The translations under genes were made by a program, and so were the position numbers. Shown here one piece after another: positions 1 to 6,250 of a DNA stretch of 8,486 bases; position 1 is the stretch's first letter, and every line of letters starts with the position of its first letter. Under the pieces are notes generated by a model. That model saw nothing but the letters and a program-made list of their open reading frames with translations, made no database searches and had not been told where the DNA came from. Location of the stretch: NCBI GenBank assembly GCA_003152595.1, contig PMAM01000060.1, positions 1 through 8,486 on the forward strand, in the 5' to 3' direction. This DNA comes from Acidobacterium sp. Lineage in GTDB: Bacteria > Acidobacteriota > Terriglobia > Terriglobales > Acidobacteriaceae.

Positions 1-1674
1 TTTTACTCCGCCCTTGACACAAACTCGCTAGGCGCTACCCCGACCCGAGCGGCAGAGATTCGGTTAGCCCACGACACCGCTTGGCAAACTCTCAACCCTC
101 AGTTCATCAACCAAGCCGCAATAACGGCTGCGGAGGCGACCGCATTCAACGCGTTCCATCCAACGCGCACGAATCTTTACTCGTGCGTGCTTCCGGGTGA
201 GCTTGTGTACAAGTGTGTGGATGCAATTCAAATGGGGCAAATTCAACAGGGACAGCTTCCGCAAATCGACCATCTCATTGTCGATGAGTTCCAAGACCTC
301 AACGCCGCTGACCAGCAATTTGTGGAACAGCTATCTGCGGGAGGAGCCGCTCTGTTCGTGGCCGGAGATGACGACCAAAGCATCTACTCTTTCAGGCACG
401 CCGACCCAAGCGGCATCATCAATTTCCAAACGCGATACCCGCTATCTGCGACACATGTTCTGGATGAGTGCTTCAGGTGCGCTCCTAACGTCCTGATTCC
501 TGCGACCACGATGATTGCCACGAACGCGGGGCGGCTTACGAAGAACCTGCAATCGCTGTACCAGTCGGCGGCACCACCTGTTCTTGGGCGGACACTGGTG
601 TGGTCGTTTGCTTCAGAGCAAGACGAAGTCGCCGCTATTGCTGAGTCTTGCCAGCAATTAATTAACGCAGGAATGGCCGGGCGTGAAGATGAAATCGTAA
701 TCCTCATTTCCAACAAAGACCTTCAGGTTGCTGCGTTGGCGCAAGCCTTAGGCAATCTCGGGCTCCCTTACGACCCTCCAAGGGGAGAGTCACTCACTGA
801 CGATGAAGGGATTCGGGCGGTTTTCTGTGTATTGCGAATCGTCAAAGACCTTAGCTCCGCCCAGCCCGATTACATCGCGCATCGTGCGTTACTGTGCTTG
901 CTGACTGGGGTTGGTGCGTCAACCGCGAAGGCGATTGCAGACGGGTGCATTTCCCATCTCCAGAATTTCCATCAACTTTTCTATTTAGGTGCCGTGCCAC
1001 CGTGGCTACCGCCGCGACAAGCTGCCGCCGTTACGCGGGTGACAGCAGTTGCAAATGCGGTAAATGGATTGAACCTGACTGACACACTCGGGAATCGCCT
1101 TGCCGACATCAATCAGCAGCTTGCGACGGTCTTTGGCGCACAGTATGCAGCAAAGACGGCTTCGTGGGCGGTCCTTGCCACTTCGCTACCCGCAGCGATG
1201 ACTCTTGAAGAATTGCTTCTCTACTTCTCTGCTGATACAGACGCTGACCGAAGAGCACTCCTTGACGCGGTGAATACCCGACTCGGGAATGCACCTGTGC
1301 CTGACGCTCCGGTCCAACAGAGGATTCGAATGCTGACGATGCATGGTGCGAAGGGACTGAGCGGCAAGGTCGTTTTCATCCCATCTGCGGAACAGGGCAT
1401 TATGCCCAGCTTTCGTGCCATTCAGGCGGTTGGACTTCTCATTGAGCATCGCCGATTGTTTTATGTTTCTCTCACACGAGCAATGGCAGCTTGCATCGTG
1501 AGTCACTCTGCTCTTCACACCGGGGCTACAGCACAAAGAATCCGGCAGCAATGGCAGGTACGACTTCCTCGTTCTCAATTCCTAAACGAGATGCGTGTGC
1601 AGAGCATCAACCGCACTCAGGGACTGACTGCAGCCGAAGCTGCACAAATTGTTGGCGACATTGTGAACCTCTAA
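1..1674 (+). CDS. UvrD/Rep-family (SF1A) DNA helicase, 5'-truncated by the window edge
   Basis: An ATP-driven 3'-5' DNA helicase of the UvrD/PcrA/Rep superfamily by motif content. The frame is open from base 1, so the true start and the Walker A motif lie outside the window; the GTG at 187 is internal. Visible in order, numbered from base 1: motif II DEFQDLN (about residues 95-101, catalytic DE), motif III GDDDQSIYSF (about 122-131), an FRCAPNVL stretch at the motif IV position, motif V TMHGAKGL (about 446-453) and motif VI HRRLFYVSLTRA (R about 493, the arginine finger). A C-terminal tail of about 65 residues follows and ends at TAA. The stop is 9 bp from the end of the convergent small gene at 1684. 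Base composition is lower in GC than recD2 or the porin, which fits acquired DNA. Stand-alone helicases of this type occur in mobile and defence islands, including as the helicase partner in Gabija, but the deciding upstream gene is not visible. Confidence 0.93.
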   Translation, partial: FYSALDTNSLGATPTRAAEIRLAHDTAWQTLNPQFINQAAITAAEATAFNAFHPTRTNLYSCVLPGELVYKCVDAIQMGQIQQGQLPQIDHLIVDEFQDLNAADQQFVEQLSAGGAALFVAGDDDQSIYSFRHADPSGIINFQTRYPLSATHVLDECFRCAPNVLIPATTMIATNAGRLTKNLQSLYQSAAPPVLGRTLVWSFASEQDEVAAIAESCQQLINAGMAGREDEIVILISNKDLQVAALAQALGNLGLPYDPPRGESLTDDEGIRAVFCVLRIVKDLSSAQPDYIAHRALLCLLTGVGASTAKAIADGCISHLQNFHQLFYLGAVPPWLPPRQAAAVTRVTAVANAVNGLNLTDTLGNRLADINQQLATVFGAQYAAKTASWAVLATSLPAAMTLEELLLYFSADTDADRRALLDAVNTRLGNAPVPDAPVQQRIRMLTMHGAKGLSGKVVFIPSAEQGIMPSFRAIQAVGLLIEHRRLFYVSLTRAMAACIVSHSALHTGATAQRIRQQWQVRLPRSQFLNEMRVQSINRTQGLTAAEAAQIVGDIVNL

Positions 1675-1683
1675 ACGCGCACT

Positions 1684-1875
1684 CTATTTTGGGAAGGGTG
1701 CAGCCCGGACCACTGTCTTAGCAATGTCAGCGGATTCCTCAATAGCCGTGGTCGTCGGCACCACCCGGATGTTGACCTGCCGCTCCCCTGCCAAACGGAT
1801 ACCGGCGATGAGGCACGCGCCGAGGTAGACCATGCCCCGGTTGACTCTCGGCGTGTGAGAGTCCGGGTCGAACAT
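1684..1875 (-). CDS. 63-residue protein of unknown function, intact copy of a two-copy family
   Basis: A short gene read on the minus strand from ATG (1873-1875) to TAG (1684-1686). A good Shine-Dalgarno sequence, GGAGAG (complement of 1881-1886), lies 5 bases before the ATG. The protein has a central hydrophobic stretch VYLGACLIAGIRLA (about residues 16-29), too short and mixed for a confident membrane helix, then VNIRVVPTTTAIEESADIAK. No signal peptide or catalytic motif is apparent. Support for it being real comes from a second, broken copy at 5305-5470 on the other strand, which shares the RG-VYLGAC-IAG core and the following E-x-x-VN. Two copies imply a conserved family. Its function is not recognised. 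It converges with the helicase gene. Confidence 0.7.
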   Translation of the reverse strand: MFDPDSHTPRVNRGMVYLGACLIAGIRLAGERQVNIRVVPTTTAIEESADIAKTVVRAAPFPK

Positions 1876-2053
1876 CGTCGCTCTCCGGCACGCTGCTGCT
1901 GAACGCCGAGGTGGTCAGGGCGACCGAGGAAGACCTCCGAGGGCGCGAACATGGGAACAGTATAGGAGAAAATAAAGCGAAAGAAGCGCCACCCGGTCGG
2001 AGAGAAGCGAAGAAGACCGCGACTCGGGTTCGAAGCGGCTCCGATTCGAATCA

Positions 2054-2076
2054 AGTGATACTTTTAGTGATACTTT
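2054..2076. repeat. Tandem 11-bp direct repeat AGTGATACTTT
   Basis: AGTGATACTTT occurs exactly at 2054-2064 and again at 2066-2076, a 12-bp period that puts both on nearly the same face of the helix. The pair lies about 135-150 bp upstream of the tRNA-Leu anticodon loop. The CTATGAC repeats near the tRNA-Arg remnant are placed the same way. Arm-type integrase binding sites often look like this, so that role is inferred; the repeat itself is seen directly. Confidence 0.7.
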
Positions 2077-2086
2077 GTCAGGAAGT

Positions 2087-2107
2087 TCCGTGCGTTTCTG
2101 TGCAGAG
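2087..2107 (+). repeat. 21-bp direct repeat, copy 1
   Basis: TCCGTGC, then TGTGCAGAG at the end of the unit. It matches the copy at 2171-2191 at 17 of 21 positions, with the differences confined to the centre. The two copies start 84 bp apart, close to eight helical turns. Possible protein-binding site next to an attachment site. Confidence 0.55.
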
Positions 2108-2170
2108 GCATGCAGGGAGAGATTCGTAGATAAACCTAATAACATGAGCACATAAGCATACATGTGCGAC

Positions 2171-2191
2171 TCCGTGCAGATTTGTGCAGAG
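2171..2191 (+). repeat. 21-bp direct repeat, copy 2
   Basis: Second copy of the unit at 2087-2107, with identical flanks TCCGTGC and TGTGCAGAG and a diverged centre. It ends about 12 bases before the start of similarity to the tRNA-Leu anticodon stem, which suits a recombinase or accessory-factor binding site. Confidence 0.55.
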
Positions 2192-2203
2192 TCTCTCGAT
2201 TTA

Positions 2204-2260
2204 GGACTTAAAATCCGCAGACCCTGAGCGGGTCATGGGGGGCAATTCCCCCGACCGCTG
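2204..2260 (+). other. Decayed 3' half of tRNA-Leu(UAA), putative attachment-site remnant
   Basis: Only the 3' part of a class II tRNA is present. Anticodon loop CTTAAAA is at 2207-2213, with anticodon TAA at 2209-2211. The 3' anticodon strand is TCCGC (2214-2218). A long variable arm has a perfect 5-bp stem GACCC/GGGTC (2220-2224, 2230-2234). A T arm with GGGGG and CCCCC follows, then GACCGC as acceptor strand. The 5' side of the anticodon stem matches only GGA, and no D arm or 5' acceptor strand lies upstream. The T loop reads GCAATT where about TTCAATT is expected, and there is no CCA, so this piece is not a working tRNA. The long variable arm and UAA anticodon indicate leucine. Most likely the host tRNA 3' end displaced by an element that inserted in the anticodon stem-loop. 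Confidence 0.6.
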
Positions 2261-2523
2261 CGACCGTTACTGGGGCGGCGGCCAGTACAGGCTGCAACAA
2301 TCCCGTACTCGCTACCTCACCGAAGCCACCGGCGCTGGCCAGAACCCGGATAACGTCGTTGCCCTGAGCCTCGGAACCGCCTCTCTCGCGCTGCCCCGGC
2401 AGCAGCCGGGCAGCAAGCCTTCGCCCTACCCCCACCGGGCCCACCAGCCTCTACGACGACTTTTTCAAGCTCGCGACTACAAACTGCCTCGGTCTCTCAG
2501 GCTCGGGGCTGGTGGCGACCCTC
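2261..2523. other. Stretch without a recognisable gene
   Basis: Several frames are open for short distances but none has a ribosome binding site, plausible composition or a recognised motif. The longest plus-strand frame (2235 to 2813) starts inside the tRNA remnant and runs antisense over the membrane-protein gene, with an Arg- and Pro-rich translation typical of a shadow frame. Confidence 0.4.
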
Positions 2524-2829
2524 TTACGTGGCGACCGCGATCCGCTTCGATTTTCGATAGACGCTGGCTACCGCCATCGTCCAGAAAGGGACCAAGTCAA
2601 CTCCGGGAACAAGCTTGGCAAGAAACGACGGCAGAAACTCCCAGTGCCAGCCAAGTAGGCCGAATAGCGCGGCTCCAACACCGAGATCGAGTACGTCATC
2701 GGCAGGCGATCCAGCGCCCTCGACGAAAAAGGGCAGGAAGACAAGCTGGAGCGCATCCGCGACGATCGCGAGGATCATCGCCACCTGGAAGCGCGTCCGC
2801 TGCGAGATTGTGATCGCGTCGTCGGTCAC
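2524..2829 (-). CDS. Small integral membrane protein (101 residues), unknown function
   Basis: A 101-residue protein on the minus strand, from GTG (2827-2829) to TAA (2524-2526). A hydrophilic N terminus (about 1-14) is followed by a membrane helix (about 15-35, VAMILAIVADALQLVFLPFF), a loop with SPADDVLDLG, a second hydrophobic segment (about 48-62) with the aromatic LLGWHWEFLPSF, and a third short one within VPGVDLVPFWTMAVASVY, ending in a basic tail (RKSKR). The Asp/Pro/Trp pattern between helices looks like selected sequence, and the overlapping frames do not. I believe similar small membrane proteins occur in acidobacteria but cannot name the family. The start is uncertain because no strong Shine-Dalgarno precedes the GTG; the ATG at residue 18 is an alternative but would cut into the first helix. 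It is divergent from recD2. Confidence 0.65.
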   Translation of the reverse strand: MTDDAITISQRTRFQVAMILAIVADALQLVFLPFFVEGAGSPADDVLDLGVGAALFGLLGWHWEFLPSFLAKLVPGVDLVPFWTMAVASVYRKSKRIAVAT

Positions 2830-3055
2830 GGCTGCACACTGGGTCCCTACGTGCTTTAGCCCCCAATCTTACTCGGGCGACGAAAAGCTGAAGGCTGCGG
2901 CTCCTGTGTACCGTCGCTACGGTGGTCACAAAGGCTGTTTTTGACCTGTGAAACGCCCCAGCCGACATGAACCGCTCCGGGCAGTCAAATCGCCGCAGAA
3001 TCGGCTTCCTGAGAGGTCACGCAAAGCAGACCGTCCGTGGGAAAATGAATCCCCG

Positions 3056-5293
3056 ATGAACGCCCCAATGCCTGAACGCAGACCCGCGACCGAGGAAATC
3101 TCCGGTGTGATCGAGCGCGTCACCTTCCACAACGACGAAAGCGGCTTCTGTGTCCTGCGCGTGAAAGCACGCGGGCAGCGGGAGGAGACGACGGTCATCG
3201 GGTCGCTGCCTTCCGTGACCGCCGGGGAATGGCTGAGCGCGGCGGGCTCGTGGGTCAGGGACAAGGAACATGGGCTGCAATTCAAGGCGACGAGCATGAA
3301 GACCGTGCCGCCGACCACAGCCGAGGGGATCGAGCGGTACCTCGGCAGCGGCTTGGTGAAAGGGATCGGACCGATTCTCGCGAAAAAGCTGGTCGGGCGG
3401 TTCGGAGCCGAGGTTCTGAGCGTGATCGAGAACCGAGCCACCGAACTCCAGTCGGTGGACGGGATCGGTCCCAAGCGCCGTGAGCGGATCGCGCAGGCAT
3501 GGCAGGAGGCAAAGCAAGTAAGGGAAATCATGCTGTTCCTGCACAGCCACGGTATCGGCACCAGTCGCGCAGTGCGCATCTTCAAGACATATGGCGAACA
3601 GGCAATCGAGAAGGTGCAGAGCAATCCCTACATGCTCGCGAAAGACATCTACGGCATCGGTTTTGCGACAGCCGACCGGATCGCTGAGAAGGTTGGGATT
3701 CCACGAGACTCGCTCAACCGGGCAAGGGCAGGCATCGACCATGTTTTGCTGGAAGCGACTTCGGACGGACACTGCGCATTGCCGCTCGGAAAACTCCAGC
3801 TCGCGGCAGTGAAGCTGCTGGAGGTGCCGGAAGGGACAGTCGAGCAGGCGCTGTCGCAGATGCTTACGAGTGGCTCCCTGCTACTGGAGGAGATCGAGGG
3901 CGAGCCCCTGATCTTTTTGCCGCATCTCCAGAGGGCGGAAGAAGGCATCGCGGCAAGGATCAAGAGCCTGGCCGCAGCGGAGCCGATCTATCCACCAATT
4001 GATTTCGATAAGGCGGTCGCGTGGTGCGAGCGGCGGACGGGCAAGACGCTCGCCCCAAGCCAGCGCGAGGCGCTGAAGACGGTGCTCGCCAATCGGGTCG
4101 TGGTCATCACCGGAGGACCGGGGGTGGGCAAGACGACGCTGGTGAACTCGATCCTGATGATTCTGCGTGCCAAGGGCGTGAAGTGCCTGCTGTGCGCTCC
4201 TACTGGACGGGCGGCGAAGCGGCTCACCGAAACCACGGGCATGGAAGCGAAGACGATTCATCGCCTGCTCGAAATTGACCCCGCAACTGGGCGGTTCAGC
4301 AGAAACGAATCGAACACGCTCGCCTGCGGTCTTCTGGTCGTGGACGAAACCTCGATGGTGGATGTGCCGCTGATGCACTCGCTGGTGCGGGCTGTTCCCA
4401 ACCGCGCCGGATTGGTTCTGGTCGGCGACGTAGACCAGCTTCCGTCCGTGGGACCGGGCATGGTGCTTGGAGACTTGATCGAGAGCGGGGTCGTGCCAGT
4501 CGTGCGGCTCACCGAAGTGTTCAGGCAGGCTGCGGGCAGCCACATCATCACCAACGCGCACCGGATTCGCAGAGGGCAGATGCCCGATATGCTCGAAGCC
4601 GATCCGAGTTCCGATTTCCATTTCGTCGAACGCGACGACCCGGAAAAGATCGCAGCAACGCTGGTCAAGGTGGTGCAGAAGAGGATTCCAGAACGGTTTC
4701 GTCTCGACCCGATCCGCGACGTTCAGGTTCTTTGCCCGATGAACCGTGGATCGCTCGGTGTGCGCGAACTGAACACAGCTCTACAACGGGTATTGAATGC
4801 AGCCCGACCCGGTCAGCCCGCCGTGGAACGGTTCGGATGGCGATTCCAGAGCGGCGACAAAGTCATCCAGACGGAGAACGACTACGACAAGGACGTGTTC
4901 AATGGCGACGTGGGGATCGTCGAGCGGGTCGATATGGTCGAGCAGCAGGTTATAGTTCGCTTCGACGACCGACTGGTCAGGTACGACTTCGGGGAATTGG
5001 ACGAGATTTCGCTGGCCTACGCGGTCACGATCCACAAGTCACAGGGATCCGAGTTTCCGGCAGTGGTGATCCCGCTCGCCACGCAGCACTACATGCTCCT
5101 GCAACGTAACCTGATCTACACGGGAATCACGCGAGGCAAGCGGCTGCTCGTGCTGATCGGACAGAAAAAGGCTCTGGGCATCGCGGTCCGCAATGACCGT
5201 CCGCAGAGGCGGTATTCGGGGCTGCTTGCCAGTCTGAAGGGCAAGCGCACGGCGGTTCCGCCACCGCTCATGAATCCACTTCAGCATTGCTGA
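3056..5293 (+). CDS. recD2: RecD2-type ATP-dependent DNA helicase (SF1B, RecD/TraA family)
   Basis: A 5'-3' DNA helicase that acts without RecBC, involved in DNA repair and replication-fork processing in its family. From the ATG at 3056 it has 745 residues, close to the usual RecD2 length (D. radiodurans RecD2 is about 715). Domains: an N-terminal OB-like region (about 14-85), helix-hairpin-helix repeats around 97-112, 133-146 and 196-210, then the helicase core with Walker A GGPGVGKTT (353-361, Lys359), PTGRAAKRL, Walker B DETSMVD (Asp430/Glu431), GDVDQLPSVG, TEVFRQA, the SH3-like insert before motif V, TIHKSQGSEF (from 658) and motif VI YTGITRGKR (Arg693). All catalytic residues are present. 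The frame is open back to a GTG at 2948 (781 residues), but those extra residues are outside the conserved fold; ATG 3068 is another option. No strong ribosome binding site settles the start. Likely monocistronic. Confidence 0.93.
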   Translation: MNAPMPERRPATEEISGVIERVTFHNDESGFCVLRVKARGQREETTVIGSLPSVTAGEWLSAAGSWVRDKEHGLQFKATSMKTVPPTTAEGIERYLGSGLVKGIGPILAKKLVGRFGAEVLSVIENRATELQSVDGIGPKRRERIAQAWQEAKQVREIMLFLHSHGIGTSRAVRIFKTYGEQAIEKVQSNPYMLAKDIYGIGFATADRIAEKVGIPRDSLNRARAGIDHVLLEATSDGHCALPLGKLQLAAVKLLEVPEGTVEQALSQMLTSGSLLLEEIEGEPLIFLPHLQRAEEGIAARIKSLAAAEPIYPPIDFDKAVAWCERRTGKTLAPSQREALKTVLANRVVVITGGPGVGKTTLVNSILMILRAKGVKCLLCAPTGRAAKRLTETTGMEAKTIHRLLEIDPATGRFSRNESNTLACGLLVVDETSMVDVPLMHSLVRAVPNRAGLVLVGDVDQLPSVGPGMVLGDLIESGVVPVVRLTEVFRQAAGSHIITNAHRIRRGQMPDMLEADPSSDFHFVERDDPEKIAATLVKVVQKRIPERFRLDPIRDVQVLCPMNRGSLGVRELNTALQRVLNAARPGQPAVERFGWRFQSGDKVIQTENDYDKDVFNGDVGIVERVDMVEQQVIVRFDDRLVRYDFGELDEISLAYAVTIHKSQGSEFPAVVIPLATQHYMLLQRNLIYTGITRGKRLLVLIGQKKALGIAVRNDRPQRRYSGLLASLKGKRTAVPPPLMNPLQHC

Positions 5294-5294
5294 A
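5280..5294. other. Perfect 6-bp hairpin over the recD2 stop codon
   Basis: TTCAGC, ATT, GCTGAA forms a perfect inverted repeat that includes the TGA stop (5291-5293). No T-run follows on the plus strand, so it is not a canonical intrinsic terminator. A run of four Ts precedes it when read on the minus strand. Its role is unclear. Confidence 0.35.
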
Positions 5295-5304
5295 AAGGCC
5301 TACC

Positions 5305-5470
5305 ATGATCACGGGTGTCCCGGGTGGCGGCTCCGGCATCTCGCACAGGCTGTTCAGGGTTGCGGGGCACGTGAGCCCGATTCCCGGCAGAGGCCTCGTT
5401 TACCTGGGCGCGTGCATCATCGCTGGGCTGTGACTGGTGAGGGAAAAACGGGTCAACAACTGGGCGATGC
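5305..5470 (+). pseudogene. Broken paralogue of the 63-residue gene at 1684-1875
   Basis: Read from the ATG at 5305, the frame runs 42 codons to a TGA at 5431-5433. Its last part (RG, then VYLGAC and IAG) is a close match to the intact copy. Directly after the stop, the same frame continues L-V-R-E-K-R-V-N, aligning with L-A-G-E-R-Q-V-N. The TGA sits exactly where the intact copy has an arginine codon, so one C-to-T change of CGA would explain it. Nucleotide similarity runs on to about 5455 (13 of 17 bases around the next Pro codon) and then stops, so the C-terminal part is also lost. The first 25 codons do not match the intact copy and may be unrelated DNA. Orientation is opposite to the intact copy. 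Alternatively a shortened 42-residue protein could be made, but there is no good ribosome binding site. Confidence 0.55.
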
Positions 5471-5522
5471 CTCGCCCTGCGATAATCGGAAACTGCCATC
5501 GTTTGAGGCCGGAGGTTGATTC

Positions 5523-5876
5523 GTGCCCACAACAGCGGAGGTAGGACGATTCCTAGAGGAGGCTGCGAAGCTCGGCGAGCCTATCACCTATGGAGATGTG
5601 GTGGCCCATTTCCCAGACCTCCCTCCTCTCACGGAGTACTGGCTGAGCCATCCGCTGTGCAACATCTTTGGGGAGCTCGACGGCGAAGACCACGACAATA
5701 GCCGTCCATTTCGAACGGCAATTGTAATTGCCCGCGAGCGAAATAAGCCCGGGCCTGGGTTCTTCACGACCATCAGCAGGCTCCGGGGGATCAAGCTGAG
5801 GGAACAAGATTACGACGCTCTGTGGCTCTCCGAATTGGGTGCGCTTCAGAAACATTACAGACAGGCTCGCGATTGA
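5523..5876 (+). CDS. 117-residue conserved-type protein of unknown function
   Basis: A compact soluble protein started at GTG 5523, chosen because a strong Shine-Dalgarno GGAGG (5511-5515) lies 7 bases upstream. The first part (about 1-30) looks like a short helical region followed by GEPITYGDVVAHF, which resembles the winged-helix-like entry to several small DNA-associated proteins. The middle has HPLCNIFGELDGED (about 43-56), and the most pattern-like part is SRPFRTAIVIA followed by KPGPGFF (about 60-81). The tail is helical and acidic, ending in RQARD. No signal peptide, membrane segment or metal-binding cluster is seen. The P-x-x-T-A-V and PG-x-GFF arrangement recalls uncharacterised small proteins of prophages and islands, but I cannot name the family. 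It lies between a broken gene and the attachment remnant, with no gene in an obvious operon with it. Confidence 0.75.
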   Translation: MPTTAEVGRFLEEAAKLGEPITYGDVVAHFPDLPPLTEYWLSHPLCNIFGELDGEDHDNSRPFRTAIVIARERNKPGPGFFTTISRLRGIKLREQDYDALWLSELGALQKHYRQARD

Positions 5877-6087
5877 CGCCATCTACACCTCGCGAAGCCC
5901 ACCCCGGTCTGATGTCGCTTCGCCCCTATTTGCCCAAAATCGAATGCGCGTAACGACGTGCTGGTGTGGAAGCAATCCGCTCGCGCCCGATGCCTAAAGG
6001 CGAGATCGGGGTTCGCGTATTCGCGCCGCCCCGGCGATTTCGTGGAGCTTGCAGACACGATCCTGGACGGGGTTAACCGCTTCGGCG

Positions 6088-6117
6088 CTATGACATAAAC
6101 TATGACGCGACTATGAC
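6088..6117. repeat. Three CTATGAC direct repeats, 11-12 bp apart
   Basis: CTATGAC occurs at 6088-6094, 6100-6106 and 6111-6117, so starts are 12 and 11 bp apart, about one helical turn each. The cluster lies about 135-165 bp upstream of the tRNA-Arg 3' half. Arm-type integrase binding sites are the leading explanation by position and phasing. Confidence 0.65.
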
Positions 6118-6178
6118 ACACGTTCCTGTATCTACTTGAAAAAAAGGGAACACTCTGCAACAAGATTCATGGTTCCGG

Positions 6179-6191
6179 GTGCGGGCCGCAC
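6179..6191. repeat. 13-bp palindrome GTGCGGGCCGCAC
   Basis: Six-base arms GTGCGG and CCGCAC around a single G. It lies between the CTATGAC cluster and the tRNA-Arg remnant. It might be a dimer-binding site, but in GC-rich DNA chance cannot be excluded. Confidence 0.3.
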
Positions 6192-6250
6192 AATCTGAAA
6201 ATCGTTGGATCAAAGAGAGTTAGATTGACTCCGCCCCGCCTTTTCGCCAT

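Larger units (their letters stand above)
1876..2203. other. Gene-free stretch upstream of the tRNA-Leu remnant
   Basis: About 330 bases with no convincing gene. The open frames here are short and rich in Arg/Lys or Ser, lack ribosome binding sites and show no known motifs. The stretch holds a tandem 11-bp repeat (2054-2076) and one and a half units of a 21-bp direct repeat pair (2087-2107, 2171-2191), followed directly by the tRNA-Leu 3' fragment. It is best read as the attachment-site arm of an integrative element. Confidence 0.5.
5877..6250. other. Gene-free stretch upstream of the tRNA-Arg remnant
   Basis: About 370 bases with no convincing gene. One plus-strand frame is open from 5913 to the TAA at 6096-6098 and ends in LADTILDGVNRFGAMT, but it has no ATG and no ribosome binding site. 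It could be the tail of a decayed gene. The stretch also holds three CTATGAC repeats (6088-6117) and a GC-rich palindrome (6179-6191). Together these suggest the arm of an attachment site. Confidence 0.45.

Noticed and set aside
2028..2052. GGTTCGAA and ATTCGAATC, which look like tRNA T-loops
   Set aside because: No pairing T stem or acceptor strand surrounds them, so another tRNA remnant is not supported.
2254..2367. Short frame containing ASTGC, like a lipoprotein signal
   Set aside because: No start codon, no hydrophobic segment before the Cys, and it stops after about 37 codons.
2235..2813. 192-codon plus-strand frame
   Set aside because: Starts inside the tRNA-Leu T arm, has no ribosome binding site, and is Arg/Pro-rich and antisense to the membrane-protein gene.
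2941..2970. TTGACC as a -35 box for recD2
   Set aside because: No acceptable -10 element stands 16-18 bp downstream.
3045..3059. Four-codon frame whose TGA overlaps the recD2 ATG (ATGA)
   Set aside because: Too short and without a ribosome binding site; likely chance, though translational coupling cannot be ruled out.
3017..4621. Long minus-strand frames (up to about 250 codons) across recD2
   Set aside because: They are antisense to a gene with every helicase motif, and their His/Arg/Pro-rich translations match no family.
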